A stretch of DNA of 64,000 nt from Prunus persica (Eukaryota > Streptophyta > Magnoliopsida > Rosales > Rosaceae). The stretch spans positions 16,073,505-16,137,504 of the forward strand of contig NC_034014.1 in the NCBI RefSeq assembly GCF_000346465.2, written 5' to 3'. The notes under the pieces were generated by a model, which ran no database searches, was not told the origin of the DNA, and worked only from the letters and a program-made list of their open reading frames with translations. Shown piece after piece: positions 9,800 through 20,298 of the stretch; the first letter of the stretch is position 1; each line of letters begins with the position of its first letter. The translations under genes and the position numbers were made by a program.

Positions 9800-12130
9800 T
9801 TAAATGGCACTGAAAAAAGAACTTGGACTGGGAGGGGTTGGGATGTCCACGGTCCCTTCCAGCATCAGCAGAACTTTCTTCATAGAGGGACGGAGCGATG
9901 GCTCATCCTGGATGCACCAAAGTCCCACTTTAATCATCCTTTCAAATTGCCTTCTCTCTATCTCTTCATCACCTGCTAATTTGCCAAGTTCACCCTTCTC
10001 AAAACAGTTGCAGGCCAATTCATCCAAAATAGCCTCCTCCTCAGGAAGACTCCAATCCACGTTCCTTCGACAACATATGATCTCCAACAGCACAATTCCG
10101 AAGCTGTAAACATCTGCTTTAACCGTTATTGGCATTTTCCTATGCCACTCCGGTGCAACATACCCCTTGGTTCCTCTGATTCCAGTAGTTGTTCTAGTTT
10201 GGTCTGCCTTAAGCAGCTTTGCCAATCCAAAGTCGGAGATTTTCGGGCACATGAACTCATCTAGTAGTATATTTTGAGGCTTTATGTCACAATGGATGAT
10301 CTGTGTATCACACTCTTCATGGAGATAAAGAAACCCCCGCGCTATGTTACGAGCAATGCCCATTCTTTCTTCCCAAAATGGTTGCCTTTCACTGGTGAAG
10401 AGCACATCTGAAAGTGAGCCGTTGCTCATGTACTCATACACCAAAAGCTTTTTAGCTCCGTCAAGGCAATACCCAAGTAAACGGACTAGATTCTTGTGAT
10501 GGGTTCTCCCAATAACTCTGATCTCAGTCTGAAATTCTGTTTCCCCTTCGGCTGCAACTTTCTCTAGTCTTTTGACAGCAACTGGCTTTTGGGTACCCAA
10601 AATCAGCCCTTTATATACTGTTGACGAGGCTCCTCTACCAAGCTCTTCCTTGAAATTATTAGTCATCTCTTCTAGCTCTTCATAAGCATATCGTCGCGGA
10701 GCCACACTCTCATTCAATTCAAGGTCACCATTCACAGCACTCATTCTTTTATATGCCCAGACATTGTGTTTCCACAACACAATCACGGAAATCAACAACA
10801 AAATGGATCCAAAAGCAGTAAATGAAAGACCAATAATCAGGATGTCAGTTCTACCTTTTTTCTTGCTTCCTGGTTGAACGATTCTAGGATCTGTATGTGG
10901 TTTTGTAGGTACACCTACCTTGATGAGAGCTCTGTCTGAAGTTCCAGTGTTTCTTCTACCATATCTCAAAGGAAGCCTCTGCTTTCTGCAGTTTGTACCG
11001 TCAAAAAGCGCAGCTTCACAGTTACAATCCTCCAGACAGACTTGTATGCAATCGTCTTTGTCGGATAATCTCAAACTCATATACGAAACATCTTCCCATG
11101 TTGTGCTTTCCAGCTCTTCCATGGTGTAAGTGAAATTCTCATTCCTGTTTTTGCATGCATCCGCAACAAAATTTCTCTGGCACCCGGATGTCTGATTTCC
11201 CTGGTTGACAGATTCGAATCTCGGAAGACATCTACAGTCCGGCTCTAGATCAATTAAGACACAATAGCTATTCAATCCGCACAGGCCTTTAGGAACACAC
11301 TTATCCTTGGAAGACTCCCACTCAACTGACCAAATTGCATTCTTTGTCAAATCATGTGAATACAAACGAAATATCCCATTTGCATCAATTCTCATAAGAT
11401 AAAGTTTTCCTTCATCAGTAGGAAGACCTCCATCTGTTATATTCAAAATATTCGAACCAGTCCCGTTGAGCAAGTAGAGACGGCCATCAGCACCCAAATT
11501 AAGTGTCAAGTTCTCTCCCGCTCCATAAGTTGAAGATGCATAAAAAGCGTAAGGACTGGTGTCTGGAGTATCTACAGGGTACTGAACAAGGTTTCCATCC
11601 TTTTGCATTTTGAGACGGAAAATCCCCGTTGAGTGATCAGCTTCTGATTTCGCCGAGAAAAGTTCGTTTCCTGATAAAAGGCGTTGACCGGGCAAAAGGG
11701 TGTCGGTTGGATGATCAAAGCTCTGCCATACTATTTTCCGACCAGAGTTGTACAGCACGAAATTACCCGAATTGAGCATGGAAGCATAAGAAGCAGAGCC
11801 AGAAGATTTTACCAAGTAATTTTGGCCTTCTGCTGTTGTCAAGGCAAGGCCGTCACCTGTGAAGAGCAAGGTGGCATTGTTGGAGACTGGTGGATCATCT
11901 CGATTTGCTGTCCACACGACTGTCTTTTCGGGAATTCCAGCAAGAAATATCCCAACAGCATAGCCATTGCCTTGCCTGTAAAATCCAAAGGCATATAGAC
12001 CAGAACGTGACAGCCATGTGGAGTTGGTGGTTGGTTTTAAAGAAGAGCCTTGGCTTATATTCGACTGCATCTGTTGTGCTTCAGCAGCAACAAATGCCAA
12101 GGCAAGAAGAAGGCATGCCATGAAAGCCAT
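9800..12130 (-). CDS. G-type lectin S-receptor-like serine/threonine kinase (RLK1/LECRK type)
   Basis: A complete single-exon gene of 776 codons. Residues 1-18 are a signal peptide (likely cut after AEA). A bulb-type lectin domain follows (about 30-150, with VVWTANRDDPP and WQSFDHPTDTLLPGQ). A Cys-rich EGF/PAN-like region spans about 278-400, a transmembrane helix about 430-453, and a kinase domain about 494-765. The kinase has the GRGASSTVYKG loop, Lys520 in VAVKR, HCDIKPQN (613-620), DFG (633-635) and APEW (659-662). The catalytic loop has Cys in place of Arg before Asp, the non-RD form often seen in immune-type receptors. The protein should sit in the plasma membrane with the lectin region outside. 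Lack of introns and overall length fit the family. The start at 12130 gives a proper signal peptide. The ligand is unknown. Element A ends about 300 bp beyond its 3' end. Confidence 0.95.
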   Translation of the reverse strand: MAFMACLLLALAFVAAEAQQMQSNISQGSSLKPTTNSTWLSRSGLYAFGFYRQGNGYAVGIFLAGIPEKTVVWTANRDDPPVSNNATLLFTGDGLALTTAEGQNYLVKSSGSASYASMLNSGNFVLYNSGRKIVWQSFDHPTDTLLPGQRLLSGNELFSAKSEADHSTGIFRLKMQKDGNLVQYPVDTPDTSPYAFYASSTYGAGENLTLNLGADGRLYLLNGTGSNILNITDGGLPTDEGKLYLMRIDANGIFRLYSHDLTKNAIWSVEWESSKDKCVPKGLCGLNSYCVLIDLEPDCRCLPRFESVNQGNQTSGCQRNFVADACKNRNENFTYTMEELESTTWEDVSYMSLRLSDKDDCIQVCLEDCNCEAALFDGTNCRKQRLPLRYGRRNTGTSDRALIKVGVPTKPHTDPRIVQPGSKKKGRTDILIIGLSFTAFGSILLLISVIVLWKHNVWAYKRMSAVNGDLELNESVAPRRYAYEELEEMTNNFKEELGRGASSTVYKGLILGTQKPVAVKRLEKVAAEGETEFQTEIRVIGRTHHKNLVRLLGYCLDGAKKLLVYEYMSNGSLSDVLFTSERQPFWEERMGIARNIARGFLYLHEECDTQIIHCDIKPQNILLDEFMCPKISDFGLAKLLKADQTRTTTGIRGTKGYVAPEWHRKMPITVKADVYSFGIVLLEIICCRRNVDWSLPEEEAILDELACNCFEKGELGKLAGDEEIERRQFERMIKVGLWCIQDEPSLRPSMKKVLLMLEGTVDIPTPPSPSSFFSAI

Positions 12131-12280
12131 CGAAAAATGATCTCAGTGTAATTATTTGTCTTCCTTTTCCTCTGTTTTTTATTTTCCCTTCTGCAGCACT
12201 CCAGAAAATTGGTTCCAATGCAGTATGAAGTTCTAATTCTGAATTTCTATTTAATTTAAGGTGGATGGTGTAAATTGGTT
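12131..12280. promoter_or_regulatory. Proximal promoter/5' UTR of the receptor kinase
   Basis: AT-rich DNA directly upstream of the minus-strand kinase start. It ends where the duplicated segment (12281 onward) begins. No decisive TATA box or element can be named. Confidence 0.4.
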
Positions 12281-12981
12281 CCAAAAGATGCACCAAATTT
12301 TCCATTAAATTTTTTGTTCAAATTGTTAAAATGTAAACTGCCTAGCTAATTTCTGATTAGTTAGTAATCACTTAGTCAGTTTATATTCAGTCCATTTAAG
12401 TCATCTGTTAGCTGAGCACCTTCAGCTCATATGCCAAGTGTAAGGCTTAGGATTGTCTCTCTTATTTCAGCGGTTCTAAAGCCTTGTAATGCCATGTGTC
12501 ATATTCACATTGGCTTACCCTTCACAACGGTTAGATTGTAATTGCTGATGTAAGAACACATTTTGGGTATGAATAGAGCTTTCTCTGCTGCAACGGTTAA
12601 GCAGAGGAGTAGTGGTCATAACCATTTTGATTCCTTCTTGCTCAAGCTCTCTCTCAGTCTTTTGCTCTTTAGCTCCCTTGACAATCCAAATCTCAACACA
12701 AATTGTTTATTAACTTTATCGTCATATTGTTTACTATCTCCTAAATTTGTCCCTAATAGTACGTCCCAGAATTTGTGAACTTGACTTTGTAGACTTTTCT
12801 AATCACATGTAAGGAAAACTAGTTAAGTCGCTTTCTTCTCTGTAGGCAATGAGTCGGTCCAAATCAAACCCTTCATATGCATTTTTCTTCTTTGATTTTA
12901 TGAAGAGGATGCAGACGGACGAGGCACTTTGGACTTGTTCTCCAATACCATTAACCCCGTAATTTTCTTGGAAGAAGGTCA
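12281..12981. repeat. Duplicated segment, copy 1 (partner at 21857-22175)
   Basis: From ccaaaagatgcacc at 12281 to the CACTA end at 12982, this segment matches 21857-22175 almost base for base once the solo LTR at 12324-12698 and its duplicated target are removed. It lies upstream of the receptor kinase. No ORF in either copy is convincing. Presumably a remnant of a local segmental duplication or of a dispersed repeat. Confidence 0.85.
12324..12698. repeat. Solo LTR (375 bp)
   Basis: Begins TGTTA and ends CAACA. It is flanked by the 5-bp duplication CAAAT (12319-12323 and 12699-12703). The partner segment at 21857 has the uninterrupted site with one CAAAT (around 21895), proving insertion. 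No internal retrotransposon sequence remains, so it arose by LTR-LTR recombination. Confidence 0.88.
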
Positions 12982-13300
12982 CACTACAACATAAAAACCC
13001 TTCTATGACGTCTGATTTGCGTCATGGAAGGCATTTAATGATGCGGATCAGGCGTCGTAACCCATGTCGTCAAAAGGAGGGGATCATGGAAACTTTTTCC
13101 AAGCACGATGTCTGTTCCGCGTCAAAGAATGGGGTTTCAATGACGCGGATAGCGTGTCGTGGAAACCTTTTCAGAGCACGACATCTATTCAACGTCATGG
13201 AATGGGGTTTCAATGAAGCGTGTAGCGTGTCATGGAAACTTTTTCAAAGCACGACGTCTATGCTGAGACGTCATTGAAATATTTTTCATGACACGGTTTA
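12982..13300 (+). mobile_element. Left end of a CACTA (En/Spm) transposon with subterminal repeats
   Basis: The sequence cactacaacata begins at 12982 right after tca; the partner duplication reads on past this tca without interruption, marking an insertion point. Behind it lie about three imperfect units of about 73 bp (ggggtttcaatga at 13131 and 13204), rich in gacgtc and gtcgtgga phrases, typical of CACTA subterminal transposase-binding repeats. The matching right end was not found, so the element is truncated or its right end is diverged. Confidence 0.65.
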
Positions 13301-13603
13301 GACGTTGTTGAAATTCTTTAATTTTTTTTTTAATAAAAATTCTTAATCTATATATATATATCCCATCATTTTAATTATGCGAAAAAAAAATTAATATATA
13401 AAAGCAAAAATATAAACACAAAGACAAAGACTCTGAATTATATTTCTATTATTCAAAATGATCTAGTACATTAAAATTGTCTTTAACGAATCCCACTAAA
13501 CCATTTCCCTTTCAAGAAGTTAAAAATATGAAGAATGAAGCTTACAGGACCTTGATTAAAAAAATAAAAAAAATTAATTTAAAAAAAATAAAAAAAAGCT
13601 TAC
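13301..13603. other. AT-rich stretch with A-rich insertion-like segment
   Basis: No gene. A 13-bp phrase aagcttacaggac occurs at 13538-13550 and 13596-13608 and flanks about 45 bp made almost only of A and T. This looks like a tiny insertion with a target duplication next to the splice donor of the CBP20 exon. Confidence 0.5.
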
Positions 13604-13827
13604 AGGACAAAACAAAAACCACAAGGCGTTTTGGTATTTTTATCCAAGCCCATAATTATCTTCTTAATCTCTCCAGCATGAGAAAAAAGCTCATAAACTT
13701 GCTGTTCTGTTGTGTAGAATGACATATTCCCAATATAAACAGTCATTGATGCCAGGATTGCTTGTTCAAATTCCTCATGTGATCTAGTAAATCTTCTACC
13801 CTGATATTGTGAAAGCTTCCATTGATC
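13604..13827 (-). pseudogene. CBP20: Exon of nuclear cap-binding protein subunit 2 (CBP20), partial gene
   Basis: Minus-strand translation reads [18 protein letters not shown], then [19 protein letters not shown] and [16 protein letters not shown]. This is the start of the single RRM of CBP20, with RNP2 (VYIGNM) and RNP1 (ending GFCFV). CBP20 binds the m7G cap of nuclear RNA together with CBP80. The exon is flanked by good splice sites (AG before 13827, GT after 13604). No partner exons for the N-terminus or the Gly/Arg-rich tail were found nearby, so it is a fragment. It lies just inside the CACTA end at 12982, so transduplication by that element is possible; a broken resident gene is the alternative. 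Confidence 0.75.
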
Positions 13828-14619
13828 CTAATGAAAAAAGAAAATGATGAAAGATAGGGTAATTGCAGAGAGGAATAACACAGTTATAAAATGCGTGCTG
13901 GATCACAGAGGATAAGCTGTATTTTCATCTGTATTTCAAAGTGAGACTTGAAGAAGCATACAATAATTTGGAAATGCACAAATGTACAATCTGGCCCCTG
14001 GAGTTCCCTTTTCTTTCTATAACAGAAACGGTTATGAAAATAGAGTAAAATGAATCTAAGAAATCGTAATGAATAAATCCCACTCAGTTCTAAAAAAAAT
14101 TCACAGCACGTGAATAGCACAGGGTTCTTGAACAAGAAATCTGGTTAAGTAATTACTATGAACAAATCTTTTTAAACATTTTTCAGAACTTCTCTAGCAT
14201 CCACACATTTGATTGATTTGAACCAAATCGAAAACCACATCTTTTATATGACAACATCGAAAAGAAAAAGCCTGTTGAATGACCGTTTATACAATAATTG
14301 TTCAGATTCACAATATACGTCCTGGCAGTGTGCCCCTACTCTACACAGCTTCTCCAGAAACTCCAAAACAATTGTACTTAAAGTATTTATAAAAATAAAT
14401 AAATAAAATGGAAACTACGACATATTTGACTCGACAACAACGAAAGAGAAGATAGAACTTAAACATTCCCTTTTGCACATTGCATTGTCTAGTTCTCAAA
14501 CAGAAGAAAATAAAAGGGGTGGGGGCTTAACTTCTAATTTCCATCTCTCACCCACCATGAGTTTCTTTCATTTTCTTCTCTTCTCTTCTTGTAATATTAT
14601 CTCATGCCCTCATATTACC
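13828..14619. other. Intergenic or element-internal DNA, no recognised feature
   Basis: AT-rich sequence with only short, low-quality ORFs on either strand. A possible intron upstream of the CBP20 exon lies in the right-hand part. Nothing else is supported. Confidence 0.3.
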
Positions 14620-16604
14620 AAAATGGAATATTATACACCTCTGAGGCCTGTGAGGATTGTGGCTCGAGTTGACTTGGTGTCTCCGAGGCCTGCGAGGAAT
14701 GCAGCTCGGTTAATTTTGTGTTTCTGAGGCCTGCGAGGATGGAATTGACAGATTGCTACTAGAATTGACGGAAAAATGTTGGAATTGACGGATCAGGAAT
14801 GGGGGTACGCCTAGGTGAAGAATATTTGGGTTTTTAAGAGGTTTAAACAAAAATTGAGGATTTTATGTTGGTATTTATGAGCAAAGGTTTTAAGTAAAAG
14901 AGGAAAATATATGTTTCAGTTAAGCTATTGTTATTGACATTAAGATTTCACATGATCAATGTTATTGTTAATAATTTTCTCGTTTTCCTACTTATCTGTA
15001 ACAAGTTAATTATAAATCTTTATATATAGATATATGTGTATATATAATAATAATAATCTAAGCCAGTAATACATAAATTGATTTAGGAATTAGAGGAAGT
15101 CCAGTGAGTGGACTTTTGTTTTATAAATGAATTTTATAGTTTTATTGATTGAGTTTGAATGATTTATTTATGGTTATTACTTTCCAAACATGATTATTTG
15201 ATTTTGAATACTTGTATTATATTCTGGTTATATTTAAATTGAGAATGGCTTGGAAAGTAGGAAGGATAATGGCAACATGATTTAAGGATGGATGATAAAT
15301 AGTTTTATAATTTTCCAGGAAATGTTTTAAACCACCATAGGTGCCCTGTGTTGCCTTCGGATTATTGTTTCCTTCGGTTATGTCAGCGCGTTTGACAGTT
15401 GCATCACGAGTCTTAGGGATATCCGGACCGTGCAGAGCGAGGAAATGCAGATCAGGTTGACTAAATGTCCCCTGAGTCTTGCGAGGATTGCGGGTCGGGT
15501 CGACTTTGTGTTACAGAGACCTGCGAGGACGTGTCACAAATTGTGACACGAGGAATTGATGGAAATTAAGGAATTCACGATTATATAATGGGTACACCTA
15601 GGTGGAAGTGAAATATTGATTTTTCAATGCTTTAACTGATTTAATGATTTATGTAAACGTGTGAAATATTATATAAATATAAATATGCCTGTTCGATTTC
15701 TGTATGAGTATAGCATGTGAATGTTATTTAGCATGTCGCTAACATGAGAACTTGGATTGATTTGCAATCACAATGGACAATAACAATTGACAAGATACAT
15801 AAGTGCAGTATAAAAATGGAAGGAACTACGTATGGCTTGATCCCTTGTTAAGGGTACGTAAGCAACCTAGAGTTACTAGATGCAGCCATGAGACCAAGTG
15901 ATTATTGTAAAGCTATTCAGTCAAGTTAATTTGAAATCTATTAGCGTACTTGTGTGTTTTAAAGGTTGGGATCAATTTCAATTGGCAGAACGATTTATCT
16001 GATTTAAGAGGCCTGATGTCATGATAGGATTGCAAAGTTCATTTCATGCCATTGAGATTCTGAAGTTTATATGTTTATTATTTCAAGATTTATATTAGAA
16101 GCTGAGGTCTTTCCTTTATGCTCGAAATCTTGTTGAGGTTGTTAGTAATTGAGAAGTTTCAATATTTGAGGAAAGTTTATAAATTCTTTATTATCATTCT
16201 CACTTGTGAGCCTAATCTGATATTATTTGCATTAAGTGGCAGTTATGGTGTATAACTCAACTAGCTTATTTGTACATATTCTTTTCTGCTTAGCCTGTCA
16301 TGAATATATCATGTCAGTATCTTTGGACTTTGATGTGTGACGTATGTTTGGTTGTATGAATTCCATTTTTGGTACATGCTGAACGAATGGAGATATTTAG
16401 ATTGTTTGTTACAGGTGAAAATTTTGGGAAACGAGTATTTATAGGGGAGACACTGTTAAATTTTCGACATAAGTCAAACTTGAGGTTAATTTTGGTTTCT
16501 GCTAGAAGGGCAATTTGGTCAATTGTGCCCGGCACCTGCCAGGTGTCGAACACGCACAGGGTTCGGCTCAGATTCCAAAGTGAAATTTGGGTTGGGTCTT
16601 GTCA
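14620..16604 (+). repeat. Truncated long gypsy LTR, inverted relative to the copy at 17358
   Basis: The right end (gggttgggtcttgtca, ending 16604) is the reverse complement of the start of the LTR at 17358. Internal landmarks also match in reverse: ttgccttcgg (15350), cctaggtg (15595) and agtccagtgagtggac (15100). The left part (14640-14810) repeats the gaggcctgcgagg and cctaggtg landmarks, so the copy holds an internal duplication. The TGTAACA-type outer end is missing. Confidence 0.65.
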
Positions 16605-17357
16605 TCATGTCCTACCCATTGTGTATGCCATAAATCCTTTGAAGCCAAACACTTAACCTTTTCTTTCATCACCCACAATATTCCCTTACCCTTTTCACCC
16701 TATTTTTAGCCATACCCTATAACTTGGGATATGCCATGGCACATGAAGACAAGGATGAAGGTTAAGCTCTACATCAACAAAAGAGGTAGCGTGTACTGAG
16801 GAAATATGTGCTCATAGTTCAAGAAAAAGAAAATAGAAGGGGGAAAAAAGAGAGAAATATATTCCCAAAAAAATAAATAAATAAACAATAAAGCATATCA
16901 AAAATCCTGGATGCCTTGGTGAAGTAAATTTGAAGAGCCAAACCATATAACACGAAAAATGCATTGTTATGTCTCAAGTTCTAATATTCCATATCCTTTC
17001 TTTCATAACCCATAACCTAGCCCTACATTACAACCATAGTAAAAGACCTAATGGATCTGTGGGGACTTCTTACTCGGAAGTGGAGGTATGTACTTCATCT
17101 ATGGTTCTTAGTATTTGATTTCCTTTCCATGAGATCTATTCCTAGAAATTGCCTTTTATTCATTTTGGATGCATGTGTCTTATATTTTGATTTCTTCACC
17201 TAACTCCATTCATATATGCGGGGTAAGAGTGCAACCCTAGGTTTTGTGAGAAAATTGAGAGTTATCCAATGAGGCATAGAGTCAAGGCGAATTTGTACAC
17301 ACGCTGAGTGTGATTATCTTTAAGTTCGAGTGCTTGGAGTATTGGTTTCACACTTTA
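16605..17357 (+). mobile_element. Internal 3' region of an Athila/Tat-like gypsy element, left piece
   Basis: No ORF. The style (ttctttcatcacccac, ccataccctataac, accctaggttttgtgag) is that of the long non-coding region before the 3' LTR of plant Athila/Tat gypsy elements. It continues after the solo LTR at 19973, and joining the two pieces removes one CTTTA duplication. Confidence 0.5.
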
Positions 17358-19637
17358 TGACAGGACCCGATCCAAATTCCGCTTTGAAATTCGAACCAGA
17401 CCCTGTGCGTGTCCGACACCTGGTGAATGTCGGGCACAAATGACCTATTTGCCTCTCAACACAAAACATGATAAAATAACAAGGTTGACTTCTACCGAAA
17501 ATTCGGCAGAGTTTCCCTTGTAACTGGCTCAATACCAAAATATTTTCACCTGCCAAACAAGTATACATATATACAACCAACTGCCAGCATACGTATATAT
17601 ACATTCCAACAGTTCAATTCAAAGTCTAGGGCAAAATATCAGAGCGACTACTAAGAATTTACAAAGGAGTGAATCCTTTTACAAAACAAAAATCCTACAT
17701 CAAAGAAAGGCGCGGAAAATGGGAAGTGGCCCGGTGGTGAATTTCTGTGCACATCTACTGCCTGGGGGCGCAAAACAATAATAAAGGTGAGTGGACCCAA
17801 AAACAAAGTTTAGAAAATAGTATATGAACATACTAACCCCACTGTAAAAACAGTTATACAAACTCACTTATTTTCTTTATTTCTGAAATCAATGCATGTA
17901 GATAATTATATACATTTGAAAACAGTTTAAAACTATCACCTAGGTGTACCCTTATTTCCGTCAATTCCTTATATCCGTCAATTCCTTGCATCACCATGGG
18001 TGACACATACTCGCAAGTCTCAGTGACACGAAGTCAGTCCGAGCCGCAACTCGCAGGATGCAGGGGACCGTAGTTCACCTGATCCGCATTACTCGCTCCA
18101 CACGAGTTCGAGTACCAAGGAACTCGTGGGGAAACTGTCAAGCATGCTGACTAAACCGAAGGCAACAAATATAGTCCGAAGGCAACAGTTAATATCTGGG
18201 TACAAGGTGGTTTAAGAAAATATAAAGTTTCTGAAGCAAAACTGTTGAATAATTAACTTTCTGTAACCTTTAAAATTCTGCTGCCATTTATCTGATAATT
18301 AACGAGAATATCTTTTTCTATATTCTTTAAAGGAGATTTCACTCGGCAGCATGCAACATAAAATATGTAACAGAATAAAACAGCTGATAACTGAAACTGA
18401 ACTGCTTAAATTCATTTATTAAAACAAAGAGTCCACTCACTGATAGTCCGAGTTCGCTGGACCTCTTGAAGGTCCTTCCTGCGGGTCAACTGGTACCCGG
18501 GTGCCTGATTCAATGACCATATTATTCTATTAATACAATATAGTATTAAAGTAAAAACCCTACCCCCGGCTCCTAAAAGTACGTGCAGCAATTTAAAGTG
18601 ATCCCTATGCCCATAACAGCTTTCCTTCCACATGGGATAGTTTAGCGGTATCTTGGGACTCAAAAAGTGCTAAAATCCAAAAAGTCAATCTGGAACCCCA
18701 CGGGTCCATAACCTCACAATATGATCCAGATGCCGCTAGAAGGTCCAATATATTTAGGACATATGTCCCGAGAGTATTGGTGTCAATCGGACGGTCGGAT
18801 TAATCACGATCGTGTAATCGCATAATTTTTAAACCCTAGCCATAGGGTTGGCGATTTCAGAGTATCCGGGACTCCGATTCACGATCCGTCGAATCCTACA
18901 CGTTTCTGAAATTATCTAGAGTAACATATCTAAAATTTATTACGATCCAACGGCTTAACAATATTGAACCCGGTAATCGCACAATATGGAAAATCCGTTC
19001 GAGGCTCAAACGGTATCCAAATTGAGATCCGCGAATTCCTATGCGCTCGTGACAACCTAAGGATCGCATCAAGACACAGTGCCACTGCACTACACTCGCC
19101 CACTCGCCGCCGCACGCGCCGGCAGCGATGGGTGTCCAAAGCGATTACGCATCGCCAGAAAATCTCAAAACAAAGGCTCCAAACTCCTACTCTAGGTATA
19201 ACACCATATTTGGAACCACTTTTGTTCTTGGACCTACCCCAAAAACAGACCGGAATTGGCCGAACACGGAGGCCAAAAATTGGCCGAATTCCAATTTGAA
19301 AACTGAGCTAGCTACGGTGAAAATCAATGCAAACCTACCCAACCATCAGCTAGAGCACGGAAAATAGGTAGAAATCCATACCTAACTCGACAAATTTGGA
19401 GGAGAATTGAAGGAGAACGAGCGGTTGCAAAACTGTGCAAAACAGGCTCGATTTTCACAGTTTCCGGCGGCTGACTGCAGTGGCTGGCAGCGGGGCTGGG
19501 TCGGGTGTGGTGGCGGCGTGACGCCGGTCATTTTGGCTCCGGTCTTGCGGCTTGGGGTGGCCGGTGGCGTGAGATATAGAAGTGTGGAGGGTGACAGACG
19601 GGAGAGAAAGAAAAACAGAGAGGGAGGAGGGCGCGGG

Positions 19638-19696
<59 letters not shown>

Positions 19697-19972
19697 GAGG
19701 TTTTGTAATAAAAATCTGATTTTTTTTCTAATTTACCGTTTTGTCCTTCGTGATATTTTAATCGTATTTTCTTCGTTAAAACTCCGATTCGAGCTCACTT
19801 CATGTCTATGAATTCGTGTCGTCGTGCTCTACGCAACGGTATATGTGGAATTGTCAAATTCCTTTTTGGTCAAAAAGTCAACTTTTTGTTCATAATTTAG
19901 TCCAAGGGCAAAATTGTCTTTCCTCATAATAAATTACTAATTAAATATGAATTTTAGGTTTGGGTCATTACA
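17358..19972 (-). repeat. Solo LTR, 2615 bp, gypsy (Del/Tekay-like)
   Basis: The segment has TG...CA ends (TGACAGGACCC at 17358, GGGTCATTACA ending 19972) and a perfect 5-bp duplication CTTTA (17353-17357, 19973-19977). Read on the minus strand it starts TGTAATGACCC, the style of plant Del/Tekay chromovirus LTRs, hence the strand call. It carries no ORF of retrotransposon type. A (GA)n run lies at about 19641-19693. It interrupts the Athila-like element. It shares long stretches (for example gggtgtccaaagcgattac) with the LTR at 26804-29721. Confidence 0.8.
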
Positions 19973-20298
19973 CTTTACACTATGGTGCATTTTATTTGTA
20001 TTGGCATAACTTTAGTTTTTGAATTGTGATTGGCATTCCTTGGTTATTATTAGTTTGTTAGAAGTATTGCTTTAACAAATTTGGTTTGCAAGGAGCGTTT
20101 ATGGGTGTCGTGACTAGTAAACCCTCAGGAGTCACAATTCCTCTTACGAGGGACACCTAAAGGTTTAAAGGCTTGTGGCATATGCTAAGTGCCATCGAGA
20201 TTACCTACGAAAGTGGTTAGTTTAGTTTGTTTGTTTTAAATTATTTTTTTATTTTCAGTTTTGCTCGAGGACTAGCAAAAGATAGGTTTGAGGGTATT
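19973..20298 (+). mobile_element. Internal 3' region of the Athila/Tat-like element, right piece
   Basis: Continues 16605-17357. It includes tttgctcgaggactagcaaaag (20260-20281) and the purine tract gtttgagggt just before the LTR, a signature seen upstream of Athila/Tat 3' LTRs. Confidence 0.6.

Noticed and set aside
9804..12123. Plus-strand frames within the receptor kinase
   Set aside because: Antisense shadows of an intact 776-codon gene with clear domains.
19407..19811. 134-codon plus frame with a long RERERE run
   Set aside because: Generated by the (GA)n run inside a solo LTR; no domain and no conservation in the sister LTR.
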